Shown in pieces: positions 35,303-43,707 of a stretch of 64,000 bases of DNA; within the stretch, counting starts at the first letter, position 1, and each line of letters opens with the position of its first letter. The position numbers were made by a program, and so were the translations under genes. The notes beneath the pieces are model-generated. The model ran no database searches and was not told the DNA's origin. It worked only from the letters and a program-made list of their open reading frames with translations. The DNA comes from Pseudomonas sp. Teo4 (GTDB taxonomy: Bacteria; Pseudomonadota; Gammaproteobacteria; Pseudomonadales; Pseudomonadaceae): contig NZ_JAXCIL010000001.1 of assembly GCF_034387475.1 (NCBI RefSeq), positions 1,488,001 to 1,552,000 on the forward strand. The letters are read 5' to 3'.

Positions 35303-35503
35303 ATGGGCAAGCTTACGTTTTGTGGGCCACTGTGGGGCCGCAGGGGATTTTTGCGTGGTTGCGTCCTGTTGGGTGTTGGGGGCGCACTGTTCGGCGTTTC
35401 GTCGCGGGTTGCGCACAAGCCCGTGGTCAAGCCTGAAACTGAATTTGTCGTTATCAATGGATGGGTGTTGCCATCTCAGTACTTTCGGGACGGGCAAGCA
35501 TGA
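35303..35503 (+). CDS. Tat-signal miniprotein, putative small subunit of a GMC dehydrogenase
   Basis: A 66-residue protein with a twin-arginine signal: WGRRGFLRGCVLLGVGGALF (RRxFL core, hydrophobic span to about 35), then only some 25 further residues with the motif EFVVINGWVLPSQYF. GGGGA-like RBS precedes ATG 35303. Its TGA (35501-35503) overlaps the ATG of the flavoprotein gene (35500), so translation is coupled. In membrane-bound GMC dehydrogenases (gluconate, sorbitol, fructose) a small Tat-bearing subunit carries the signal-less flavoprotein across the membrane. The same role is proposed here; this version is unusually short. Confidence 0.72.
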   Translation: MGKLTFCGPLWGRRGFLRGCVLLGVGGALFGVSSRVAHKPVVKPETEFVVINGWVLPSQYFRDGQA

Positions 35504-36966
35504 TCAAGGACTATCAGACGCAAAAAGAACTGCGTAAAGCCTATGATTTCTGCATTGTCGGCGCAGGCCCGGCCGGCATCACCCTGGGCTTGCGTCTGGC
35601 GAAAGCCGGCTGGCATGTGGCGCTGATCGAGGGCGGTGGGCGGGAACACTCGGAGCGCTCGCACTCGCTCTACACCTGTACATCCACGGGCCTTGAGTTG
35701 TACCCGGCGGAAACGCGCTTGCGCTTTCTGGGCGGCACTTCCAATCACTGGGCGGGCCGTTGCCGACCGTTTACCCCCTCCGACTTCGCTGTAGCACCAC
35801 CTGGTGACCTGCCTGGATGGCCCATTCCCTATGCGGAGGTGGAGCGCTATCTGCCCGCAGCCATGGACATCGTCGACCTGCCTAAAGGCGAAGATTTTCA
35901 CCCGCTGAATGCGAGCCTGGGGGGTGGGGATTTCGATGCGGATGCATTTTTGCTCAGCCCGCCGACTCGTTTTGCCCAGAAGTATGCAACGGAGCTGGAA
36001 GAGACCGACGGTCTGGACGTGTTCATCAATTGCAACTGTGTCGATCTGGAGTTCGACAGTGCGTCGGGCAGTGTGACGGCAGCAGTGGTGTCCGACTACG
36101 ATCTTCACCGCGAGCGGCTGGTGGCTAAAAATTACGTGTTGGCCACGGGTGCTATCGAAAACGCCAGGCAATTGCTTAACAGCAAGTCGCTGCAGGAGGC
36201 GGGTATCGCCAACAAGGAAGGCTTGGTCGGGCGTTGCTTCATGGAACACCTGAATGTCGACCTCGGCACCTTCATATTGAAGAGTGGGCTCAACACCAAA
36301 GGTCGTCAGTATTACACCACCGACGCCTTTGTCGCGGAGTATCGCGCCGGTAAAGGCAACGTTTCAGCCACGGTGGTCGATGAGGTGCAGGCTTATGGCC
36401 GCACCGCCGAAGTGAAGAGTTTTCTTGAAACCCTCACGTGCGATTGGGGGATCGCCGACAAGGTCCAGTGGATCTCAAAGTTCAGTTGCCCAGGTGACGG
36501 CGTCATCGGGACGATGATCGAGCAATTCCCCAATGTTCAGAGCCGTATTTCGCTATTGGATGAAAAGGACGCGCTGGGTGTTGCCAAGGTCAATGTCAAT
36601 TGGGTGGTGAGCCCTGAAGACCGGCACACCATCAAGTGCATCGGTAGCGAGTTGGCCAAGCAGTTCGCCGAAGCGCAACTGGGCTTTATCAAACTCAACG
36701 AATACGTCTATGACACCTCCGTGCCCCTGAAAATGGGGCCACACGCCCATCACATGGGCACTACACGCATGGCTGCATCGGCGCAGTTCGGTGTCGTGGA
36801 TAGCGACTGCAAGGTGTTCGACACCGAAAACCTGTATATGGCGGGAAGCAGTATCTTCGCCACCGGCGGCGCTTCGAACCCGACCATGCCTCTGTTGCAG
36901 TTCGCCCTGAGGCTGGTGGACCACCTCAATGACAAGATGCGTACGGCGGGCCGTACGCTGGTTTGA
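35500..36966 (+). CDS. GMC-family FAD-dependent oxidoreductase
   Basis: Flavoprotein dehydrogenase of 488 residues. FAD-binding DFCIVGAGPAGITLGLRLA and LIEGGG, GGTSNHWAGRCRPF, and the C-terminal GMC domain with HHMGTTRMA (catalytic His region), FDTENLYMAGSSIFATGGAS and NPTMPLLQFALRL. It has no signal of its own; the overlapping upstream gene encodes one. Position at the start of the rightward glycan-assembly operon suggests it oxidises a sugar alcohol group of the polymer or precursor, or an alcohol/sugar in the periplasm; no substrate can be named. A frame beginning 39 nt earlier overlaps the Tat gene and is not used. Confidence 0.85.
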   Translation: MIKDYQTQKELRKAYDFCIVGAGPAGITLGLRLAKAGWHVALIEGGGREHSERSHSLYTCTSTGLELYPAETRLRFLGGTSNHWAGRCRPFTPSDFAVAPPGDLPGWPIPYAEVERYLPAAMDIVDLPKGEDFHPLNASLGGGDFDADAFLLSPPTRFAQKYATELEETDGLDVFINCNCVDLEFDSASGSVTAAVVSDYDLHRERLVAKNYVLATGAIENARQLLNSKSLQEAGIANKEGLVGRCFMEHLNVDLGTFILKSGLNTKGRQYYTTDAFVAEYRAGKGNVSATVVDEVQAYGRTAEVKSFLETLTCDWGIADKVQWISKFSCPGDGVIGTMIEQFPNVQSRISLLDEKDALGVAKVNVNWVVSPEDRHTIKCIGSELAKQFAEAQLGFIKLNEYVYDTSVPLKMGPHAHHMGTTRMAASAQFGVVDSDCKVFDTENLYMAGSSIFATGGASNPTMPLLQFALRLVDHLNDKMRTAGRTLV

Positions 36967-37109
36967 AGAAAGGAGTGAGCGGCAGGTTTGACACGGCAAC
37001 TACAGCGCGGTTGATAACGGGTTGAGTGCGAGGCGGTCAGTACCAACAACAACGAGACCGAAGTCGCCTCAGGGACAGTCCATGATCGCATTACGTGCGA
37101 GGCCAGCAA

Positions 37110-37727
37110 ATGATCGGATGGATACGCAGCGCTTTGAAGCATTACGCACTTTCAACAGGACGTGGCGGCAAACTCTACAAGAAGCTTTGCCACCCCACTG
37201 CGAAGGATTGGGGGGAATACCTGACGCGTTGGGGCAACTTCCACTCGGTGGGGGGTAATCTGCATGTGAACGTCGGTTGCAATGTGACCGACCCGGTGCT
37301 TGTGCGATTGGGTACCAACGTGGGGTTGTCGGACTGTACGCTGCTTGGGCATGACGGTGTCGCGGTCCTTATCAATGTCTGCTATGGCAAACAGCTGGAC
37401 TCGGTGGGCTTCATCGATATTCGCGACAACTGTTTCATAGGCCATGGTGTGATCGTGATGCCACGGGTCACCATCGGGCCCGATTCGATTGTCGCAGCGG
37501 GTGCCGTGGTCACCAAGGACGTGCCGCCGGGTACGGTGGTGGGGGGGAACCCGGCGAAAGTCCTGTGCACGACCGAAGAGCTGATTCAGCGGGTCGAGGC
37601 GCGTTGTGCGACCTACCCTTGGGCTGACCTGATCAAACAACGTAGCAGTGGTTACGATCCGGTCATGGAGCCCAAGCTGGCCGCCATGCGGCGTGAGTAT
37701 TTCTTCGGAGACGGCAGCAATGGATAG
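37110..37727 (+). CDS. Hexapeptide-repeat acyltransferase (LbH family), first copy
   Basis: 205-residue acyltransferase with left-handed beta-helix repeats: GGNLHVNVGCNVTDPVLVRLG, FIDIRDNCFIGHGVIVMPRV, TIGPDSIVAAGAVVTKDVPPGT and GNPAKVL, the usual end of maltose/galactoside O-acetyltransferase-like enzymes. ATG 37110 has GAGG at the right distance. Its end overlaps the next glycosyltransferase start by 8 nt. Expected to place an acetyl (or other acyl) group on a sugar of the repeat unit, using acyl-CoA. Confidence 0.85.
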   Translation: MIGWIRSALKHYALSTGRGGKLYKKLCHPTAKDWGEYLTRWGNFHSVGGNLHVNVGCNVTDPVLVRLGTNVGLSDCTLLGHDGVAVLINVCYGKQLDSVGFIDIRDNCFIGHGVIVMPRVTIGPDSIVAAGAVVTKDVPPGTVVGGNPAKVLCTTEELIQRVEARCATYPWADLIKQRSSGYDPVMEPKLAAMRREYFFGDGSNG

Positions 37728-38676
37728 CAAGCCCGTCGATGTGATGGTGGTGAACTTCAATACGGCATCGTTGCTGCAACCGATGTTCGATGCCTTGCGC
37801 AAGGCCAGGGGCGAGCAGCTGGCAAGTTACCTGGTGGTGGACAACGCCTCGGTCGACAATTCGGTGGAGCGCATGGCTCAGGTGTGCCCGGAGGCGTTGC
37901 TGCTGAGCAACACAAAGAACGTTGGCTTCGGGCGCGCCAACAATCAGTTGCTCGAACACTTGCAGGGCAAGTACGCGTTACTGCTCAACACCGACGCGTT
38001 CGTGGCCAGCGATACCCTGGACAAGACCCTCGAGTACATGGAAACCCACCCCGAGTGCGGTGTGCTAGGCGTGCGCCTGGTGGGGCGTGACGGCGACCTG
38101 CAGCCTTGCTGCCGTTATTTCCCGACCCCATTGAACATCTTTGTGTCCCGCACTGGGTTGGACCGGTTTTTCCCGGGCCTGAAGATGGTCGACGAAATGA
38201 GCTGGGACCATGGCACGGTGCGCGAGTGCGACTGGTTGCCAGGTTGCTTCTACCTGGTGCGACGTGAGGTGCTCGACCAGGTCGGGTTGTTCGACCCGCG
38301 CTACTTCCTTTATTACGAAGAGGTGGACCACTGCAAGCGGGTCAAGGAGGCAGGCTGGAAAGTGGTTTACTACCCGCACACCACCGTCGTGCACATCGGT
38401 GGTGAAAGCTCAAAGTCGGTTGCCGAACTGGAGGCGGCCAGCCGGCAGATCTCAACCTACCAGATCGAAAGCGAACTCTTGTACTTTCGTAAGCACCACG
38501 GCGTCACGGGGTTGATCCTGCACATGCTGCTGGTAAGCCTGGGCGATGCTGTGCTGGCACTGAAGGCGTTGTTGAAGGGGCGTGGCTGGGCAGCCATCAA
38601 GGCGTGCTGGCTGCATACCCGAGCCACCTGGTCGCTGTTGTTCGCAACCCGGTTCGCAAGCCAACCCACACGGTAG
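37720..38676 (+). CDS. GT2 glycosyltransferase, rhamnosyltransferase-like
   Basis: Cytoplasmic glycosyltransferase of 318 residues, WbbL/RfbF-like. GT2 motifs: VDVMVVNFNTASLL, YLVVDNASVDNS, NVGFGRANNQ, LLNTDAFVAS (NTD in place of DXD) and FDPRYFLYYEEVDHCKRVKEAGW, followed by VVHIGGES. These are typical of rhamnosyl/dTDP-sugar transferases. ATG 37720 overlaps the previous stop, so translation is coupled; the longer upstream frame is spurious. The next gene follows after 8 bp. Confidence 0.87.
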   Translation: MDSKPVDVMVVNFNTASLLQPMFDALRKARGEQLASYLVVDNASVDNSVERMAQVCPEALLLSNTKNVGFGRANNQLLEHLQGKYALLLNTDAFVASDTLDKTLEYMETHPECGVLGVRLVGRDGDLQPCCRYFPTPLNIFVSRTGLDRFFPGLKMVDEMSWDHGTVRECDWLPGCFYLVRREVLDQVGLFDPRYFLYYEEVDHCKRVKEAGWKVVYYPHTTVVHIGGESSKSVAELEAASRQISTYQIESELLYFRKHHGVTGLILHMLLVSLGDAVLALKALLKGRGWAAIKACWLHTRATWSLLFATRFASQPTR

Positions 38677-38684
38677 GTGAAGCC

Positions 38685-39209
38685 ATGTTCGAGAACATTC
38701 GCGCCGACCTGCGGGCGCACGGAGGGGACTGGGGCGCCCAGGGTTTCTGGGCTTTGCTGGTCTATCGATTTGGCCGTTGGCGCTACGGAGTGCGCCCGGC
38801 CATTCTGCGTAAGCTCTGCTCGATCGTGTACAAGGTGCTGTTCAAACTGGTGCAGATCCTCACTGGTATCGAACTGCCCTGCGAAGTGGTGATCGGCCGT
38901 AACTTCGTCATCGATCATTTTGGCGGCATCGTCATCAGCGGCTACGCCCGCTTCGGTGATGACTGCCGGATCCGCAACGGGGTAGTGGTGGGCTTGAAAA
39001 ATGTCGAAGAACCCATTGCCCCAGTGTTCGGCAACAACGTCGATATCGGCACCGGAGCCAAGGTGCTGGGCAATATCCGCATCGGTAACAACGTGCTCAT
39101 CGGCGCCAATGCCGTGGTGCTGACCGACGTGCCGGACAACTGTTCGGCCGTGGGCGTACCGGCGACCATCAAGGCGAGAAAGCCCGTCGAAGCCAAAGCG
39201 TGTTCCTGA
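38685..39209 (+). CDS. Serine acetyltransferase-like hexapeptide acyltransferase, second copy
   Basis: 174-residue enzyme of the CysE/WcaB-like branch of hexapeptide acyltransferases: FENIRADLRAHGGDWGAQGF with LVYRFGRWRYG at the start, then LbH repeats EVVIGRNFVIDHFGGIVISG, FGNNVDIGTGAKVLGNIRIG, NNVLIGANAVVLTDVPDNC and GVPATIKAR. CysE itself is longer; in polysaccharide loci this short form acetylates a glycan. ATG 38685 with GGTAGGTG upstream. It differs clearly from the acyltransferase 1.5 kb upstream, so two acyl marks are likely. Confidence 0.85.
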   Translation: MFENIRADLRAHGGDWGAQGFWALLVYRFGRWRYGVRPAILRKLCSIVYKVLFKLVQILTGIELPCEVVIGRNFVIDHFGGIVISGYARFGDDCRIRNGVVVGLKNVEEPIAPVFGNNVDIGTGAKVLGNIRIGNNVLIGANAVVLTDVPDNCSAVGVPATIKARKPVEAKACS

Positions 39210-39260
39210 GGTAGCCGAGAGGCCCGCGAGTGCAGGGCGTGTTCCGTTCAAGGCAGATGA

Positions 39261-40247
39261 GTGAGGCCCAGGGTGACAGGCATCGGAGTCGTGGTAATCG
39301 GTCGTAACGAAGGGCTGCGCCTGGAGCGCTGCCTGGCCTCCGTGGTCGGCCGCGCGGACAAGGTGGTGTATGTCGACTCGGGATCCACCGACGGTTCCGT
39401 GCAGCGTGCCTTGGCCCATGGCGTCGAGGTGGTAGAGCTGGACATGACCATCCCGTTCACTGCGGCGCGTGCGCGCAACGAGGGTTTTGCCCGTCTGCAC
39501 GGGGTGTTGCCAGCGCTGCGTTTCGTGCAGTTCGTGGACGGCGATTGTGAAGTGGTCGCCGGCTGGCTCGAGCAGGCCCAGGCGTTTCTACAGACGCACC
39601 CGGAAGTGGCGGTGGTGTGTGGCCGGCGCCGCGAGCGTTACCCGCGGCATTCGATCTACAACCTGTTGTGCGACCTGGAATGGGACACGCCCGTTGGGGA
39701 AACCAAGGCCTGCGGCGGTGACGCGCTGATACGCGCCGAAGCGTTCCTGGCGGTGTCCGGGTTCCTGGCCGACCTGATCGCCGGAGAAGAGCCTGAGATG
39801 TGCGTGCGTTTGCGTGCGGGCGGCTGGAAGGTCTGGCGACTTGACGCTGAAATGACCCTGCACGACGCCGCCATGACCCGCTTCAGCCAATGGTGGCGGC
39901 GCAGCATGCGGGCGGGCTATGCCTTTGCGCAGGGGGCGTACCTGCACGGTGAAACGCCCGAGCGGCATTGGCGACAGGAGTCGCGGCGGGCCTGGTTCTG
40001 GGGGTTGGGACTGCCGCTGACTTGCGTGCTTGCCAGCCTGTTGCTGGGTAGCGTCGGGCTGTTGCCACTGTTGATCTACCCACTGCAGACATTGCGCCTG
40101 GCACGCCGTGGTGGCCGGTCGCGACGTGAGAACTGGCTGCAGGCGGTGTTTCTTGTGCTTGGAAAGTTTCCGGAGATGGTGGGGCAGGCGAAGTTTCTAT
40201 TGAACAGGTTCGGCGCCGGCAAGGCGGCGTTGATCGAGTACAAGTGA
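39261..40247 (+). CDS. GT2 glycosyltransferase with C-terminal membrane helices
   Basis: 328-residue glycosyltransferase: GIGVVVIGRNEGLRLERCL, VVYVDSGSTDGS, QFVDGDCEVVAGW (DGD metal site) and GGDALIRAEAFLAVSG, then two hydrophobic helices near 255-285. The start is uncertain: GTG 39261 (AAGG upstream) or GTG 39273 would each give a complete domain. Ends 7 nt before the VirK/YbjX-like gene. Donor sugar not deducible. Confidence 0.83.
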   Translation: MRPRVTGIGVVVIGRNEGLRLERCLASVVGRADKVVYVDSGSTDGSVQRALAHGVEVVELDMTIPFTAARARNEGFARLHGVLPALRFVQFVDGDCEVVAGWLEQAQAFLQTHPEVAVVCGRRRERYPRHSIYNLLCDLEWDTPVGETKACGGDALIRAEAFLAVSGFLADLIAGEEPEMCVRLRAGGWKVWRLDAEMTLHDAAMTRFSQWWRRSMRAGYAFAQGAYLHGETPERHWRQESRRAWFWGLGLPLTCVLASLLLGSVGLLPLLIYPLQTLRLARRGGRSRRENWLQAVFLVLGKFPEMVGQAKFLLNRFGAGKAALIEYK

Positions 40248-40254
40248 GAAACCC

Positions 40255-41259
40255 ATGACATATCAGTCGATAGTGAAAAGCGTGCTCACACTGCAGCCCG
40301 GTTACTCGCTACGGGCACTGAACAACAAACTCAAGCTGGGGGTTCTGATCGTCAAGCAGAGGGCAGACCTCAAAGCCTTCATGGCGCGCATGTCCGCTGC
40401 ACTAGGGCCCAAGGGCTTCAAGGCGCTGGGTTTTGACAGTATCGGCGTGGTGCAGTGGCCCTACATCAGCAAGACCTGGGAAGCGCCGCAGCGACTGGAT
40501 GCGGTGGCGTCTCACTATGAAGTGGTCGCTGACCGATTCCCACGCCTGTTGCTGCTCGGGCGTGAAGAGCATCAGGTGCTGTGCGACCTGTCGGGTTACT
40601 CCAGCCAGTGCACGCTGGTGCTGGATCGGCCGATCTGGTTCAGGCGCGAAGGGGAACTGGTGCTCAATCTGTTTCAGGGTGACCTGCGCGTGGCATCGCT
40701 GGCGTTCAGCCTGGGCGGCACCGAGGATGAAACCTTTGTATTGATCGGCGCCGTACAGGGGATTCACAAAGGCATCGACAGCGAACGGTCGTTGAGCATC
40801 TACAGGGACCTGACCAAGGATTTCGAAGGACTACGCCCGCGAAGCTTTCTGATCGAAATCATCAAGTGCCTGGCCAGGACCATCGGTGCCGCCCGCATCT
40901 ACGCGGTTGGTGACCAGTACCGGCACCATCGCCATCGCTATTTCGGTGCCGAGAAGGCCGATGACCTGGCAGCCAACTACGACACCATCTGGCTGGAGAA
41001 CGGCGCATCACCTTCGGAACGCCAGGACTTCTTCAGCCTTCCCCTGGAAGCAGCAAGACGCTCGGCAGACGACATCGCCCCGAAAAAACGGGCGATGTAC
41101 CGCAGGCGCCACGCCATGCTGGACGACGTGTTCGCCCACATCGAAGGCATGTTCCCCGCTCACCCAACACCTGGACCAAAACCAAAACAACAGGGACAGG
41201 AAACGCTGCACAACTTGACGACATCGGGGGACAGGCCAGTGGCCAACAGTCTGGATTGA
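40255..41259 (+). CDS. VirK/YbjX family (DUF535) protein
   Basis: 334-residue cytoplasmic protein. Family marks of DUF535: RLDAVASHYEVV, EGELVLNLFQGDLRVASLAF, LIGAVQGIHKG, DLTKDFEGLRPRSFLIEI, RIYAVGDQYRHHRHRYFG, YDTIWLENG and KKRAMYRRRHAMLDDVF. VirK (Shigella/Salmonella) and YbjX are linked to outer-membrane properties and resistance to cationic peptides, but no biochemical role is settled. The last 45 residues are Pro/Gln-rich and probably disordered. Finding it between glycosyltransferase genes, 7 nt after one, suggests a role in making or modifying the exopolysaccharide. Confidence 0.85.
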   Translation: MTYQSIVKSVLTLQPGYSLRALNNKLKLGVLIVKQRADLKAFMARMSAALGPKGFKALGFDSIGVVQWPYISKTWEAPQRLDAVASHYEVVADRFPRLLLLGREEHQVLCDLSGYSSQCTLVLDRPIWFRREGELVLNLFQGDLRVASLAFSLGGTEDETFVLIGAVQGIHKGIDSERSLSIYRDLTKDFEGLRPRSFLIEIIKCLARTIGAARIYAVGDQYRHHRHRYFGAEKADDLAANYDTIWLENGASPSERQDFFSLPLEAARRSADDIAPKKRAMYRRRHAMLDDVFAHIEGMFPAHPTPGPKPKQQGQETLHNLTTSGDRPVANSLD

Positions 41260-41320
41260 AAGGGCTGGAGCGACTGAGCAAGCCTGGTCATTCATCACGC
41301 GGGTATCGATTTGGGTTCCT

Positions 41321-42523
41321 ATGCGCATTGCTTATTTCATCAATCAGTATCCGAAAGTCAGCCACAGTTTCATTCGACGGGAAATCCTGGCTCTGGAGCG
41401 CCAGGGCATGGAGATTCAACGCATCGCTCTACGGGGGTGGGACGCGGAGCTTCAGGATGCCGAGGACCTGTCAGAGCGCGACAAGACCCTGTATGTGCTC
41501 AAGGACGGTCTCAAGGGCTTGCTCGCGCCGATGTTGCAGGTGCTGCGTGCCCAACCCCGGCGTTTCATGTCGGCCCTGGGGCTGGCGCTACGTCATGGGC
41601 GACGTGCAGACCGGCCCTGGCCGTACCATTTGGTCTACCTGGCCGAGGCCTGCCGCGTGGTGCAGTGGCTGCAAGCGTTTGGCGCCGAGCACGTGCACGC
41701 GCACTTCGGCACCAACTCCACCGAGGTAGTGATGCTGGCCAACGCCCTGGGTGGGCCGGCCTACAGCTTTACCGTGCACGGGCCGGAAGAGTTCGACAAA
41801 CCGCAGTTTCTGCATGTGGGTGAAAAGGTCCGCCGTGCCGCGTTTGTCGCGGCGGTGAGTTCCTATGGCCGCAGCCAGCTGTATCGCTGGGTGGCGCATG
41901 AGCACTGGGCGAAGGTGAAAGTGGTGCATTGCGGCCTGGAGCGTTCGTTCCACGAGGTGGCGACGGTCAGTGCGCCTTCAGTGCCACGGCTGGTATGTGT
42001 CGGGCGCCTGTGTGAACAAAAGGGGCAACTGCTGTTGTTGGAGGCGGCAAGGCTACTGGCGGAGCGCTCGGTACCCTTTGAGGTGGTGTTGGCCGGTGAT
42101 GGTGAAATGCGCCCGCAAATCGAAGCCTTCATTGCCCGCCATGGATTGCAGGGGCAGGTGCGTATCACCGGCTGGATCAGCAGTGCGCAGGTACGTGAAG
42201 AAATCCTTGCTGCTCGTGCGTTGGTATTGCCCAGTTTCGCCGAGGGGTTGCCGGTGGTGATCATGGAGGCAATGGCGTTGCGCAGACCGGTATTGACCAC
42301 CTATGTGGCGGGCATCCCCGAGTTGGTCCGCCAGGGTGAGAATGGCTGGTTGTTCCCGGCAGGCGCCGTGGACGAATTGGCGGCCGCCATGGCCGATTGC
42401 CTGGCGCAACCTGCCGAAGTGATGCAGCGTATGGGTGAAGCAGCGTATGACCGAGTGTTACAGCGCCATGATATCGACACCGAGGCGGCCAAGCTGGCGC
42501 GTTACTTCAGGGCCTGCGCATGA
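41321..42523 (+). CDS. GT4 glycosyltransferase (WcaL-like)
   Basis: 400-residue GT-B fold glycosyltransferase, similar to colanic acid WcaL/AmsK proteins. N-terminal MRIAYFINQYPKVSHSFIRR and HVHAHFGTNSTEVVMLA; C-terminal donor site VCVGRLCEQKGQLLLLEAA, GDGEMRPQIEAFI and PSFAEGLPVVIMEAMALRRP, which holds the E-x7-E motif. Ends with a 4-nt ATGA overlap into the next glycosyltransferase. A weak RBS precedes ATG 41321. Confidence 0.88.
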   Translation: MRIAYFINQYPKVSHSFIRREILALERQGMEIQRIALRGWDAELQDAEDLSERDKTLYVLKDGLKGLLAPMLQVLRAQPRRFMSALGLALRHGRRADRPWPYHLVYLAEACRVVQWLQAFGAEHVHAHFGTNSTEVVMLANALGGPAYSFTVHGPEEFDKPQFLHVGEKVRRAAFVAAVSSYGRSQLYRWVAHEHWAKVKVVHCGLERSFHEVATVSAPSVPRLVCVGRLCEQKGQLLLLEAARLLAERSVPFEVVLAGDGEMRPQIEAFIARHGLQGQVRITGWISSAQVREEILAARALVLPSFAEGLPVVIMEAMALRRPVLTTYVAGIPELVRQGENGWLFPAGAVDELAAAMADCLAQPAEVMQRMGEAAYDRVLQRHDIDTEAAKLARYFRACA

Positions 42524-43707
42524 GTACCTTGCTGGCATGGTTGTTGGGCGCGATTGCACTGCTGCTGATGCTGCCGGTGGTGGTGCTGTTTGCACAGGTG
42601 CTGTCGGCTTGCTTGCCAGCGTGTGCGTTGCCCCGGTCTTGCGGAGCGCGCCCGCGCGTGGCGGTGCTGGTGCCGGCACACAACGAATCGCCGGTGATCC
42701 GCGCTACGCTGGCCAGCATTCGCCCGCAATTGCTTGAGGGCGATCGGCTGCTGGTAGTGGCGGACAACTGCACCGATGATACGGCGGCCCTGGCGCGTTC
42801 CGCTGGCGCGGAGGTGGTCGAGCGCCAACATGGGCAGTTGCGCGGCAAAGGGTATGCGTTGGACTTTGGCGTGCGCCATCTGCAGGGCGATGCACCGCAG
42901 GTGCTGATCATCATCGACGCTGATTGCCAGGTGGCCGAGGGTGCCATCGACCGCCTGGCTGGAAGCTGCGCTACGCTCGGTCGTCCGGTGCAGGCGCTTT
43001 ACCTGATGCGTGCGCCGGCGGGGGCGGGGTTGAAGGTGCAGGTCGCTGAATTTGCCTGGCGGGTGAAGAACCTGGTGCGTCCTCGGGGCTGGACCCGACT
43101 GGGGCTGCCTTGCCAGCTCATGGGGGCCGGAATGGCGCTACCCTGGCATGATCTGTCCCTGGTCGACCTCGCCAACGGGCACCTGGTCGAAGACTTGAAG
43201 CTGGGGCTGGATTTCTGCCAGCGGGGCAAACCGCCTGTATTCTGTGCCGATGCGTTGGTCACCAGCGTGTTTCCGAGCAGTCAGGAAGGCTTGAGTACCC
43301 AGCGAACCCGTTGGGAGCACGGACATCTGGGGGTATTACTGGCGGACGCCCCCAAGCGGGTGGCGGCTGCGTTCAGGCAACGCAACGGTGCGCTACTGGC
43401 CATGGCCCTGGACTTGATGGTCCCGCCGCTAGCCTTGTTGACGCTTGTCTGGGCTGCGTTGTTCGTCGTCTCCTGGCTGGCCGGTCTGCTGTCAGGTATC
43501 TGGGGGCCGGCGGTGATCGCCAGCGTCGCGATGGTACTGCTGGTGGTGGCGGTGTTGCTCGCCTGGTGGCGTTTTTCGCGGGAACTGATCTCGTTCTCCG
43601 TGCTGCTTTACGCGCCATTCTATGCAGCCAGAAAGATCCCGTTGTACCTGGGGTTTCTGATCAAGCGCCAGGTCGACTGGGTGCGCTCGAAGAGGGATGA
43701 CAGCTGA
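42520..43707 (+). CDS. Membrane GT2 glycosyltransferase (QxxRW type)
   Basis: 395-residue integral membrane enzyme: an N-terminal helix (3-30), then VAVLVPAHNESPVI, LLVVADNCTDDTA, IIIDADCQV, QLMGAGMALP, the acid EDLKLGLD and QRTRWEHG, and three C-terminal helices. The D, DXD, ED and QxxRW set is that of processive, cellulose synthase-like transferases, although single-addition relatives exist in Wzy clusters. Coupled by overlap to the genes on both sides (ATGA upstream, TGATG downstream). Confidence 0.87.
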   Translation: MSTLLAWLLGAIALLLMLPVVVLFAQVLSACLPACALPRSCGARPRVAVLVPAHNESPVIRATLASIRPQLLEGDRLLVVADNCTDDTAALARSAGAEVVERQHGQLRGKGYALDFGVRHLQGDAPQVLIIIDADCQVAEGAIDRLAGSCATLGRPVQALYLMRAPAGAGLKVQVAEFAWRVKNLVRPRGWTRLGLPCQLMGAGMALPWHDLSLVDLANGHLVEDLKLGLDFCQRGKPPVFCADALVTSVFPSSQEGLSTQRTRWEHGHLGVLLADAPKRVAAAFRQRNGALLAMALDLMVPPLALLTLVWAALFVVSWLAGLLSGIWGPAVIASVAMVLLVVAVLLAWWRFSRELISFSVLLYAPFYAARKIPLYLGFLIKRQVDWVRSKRDDS

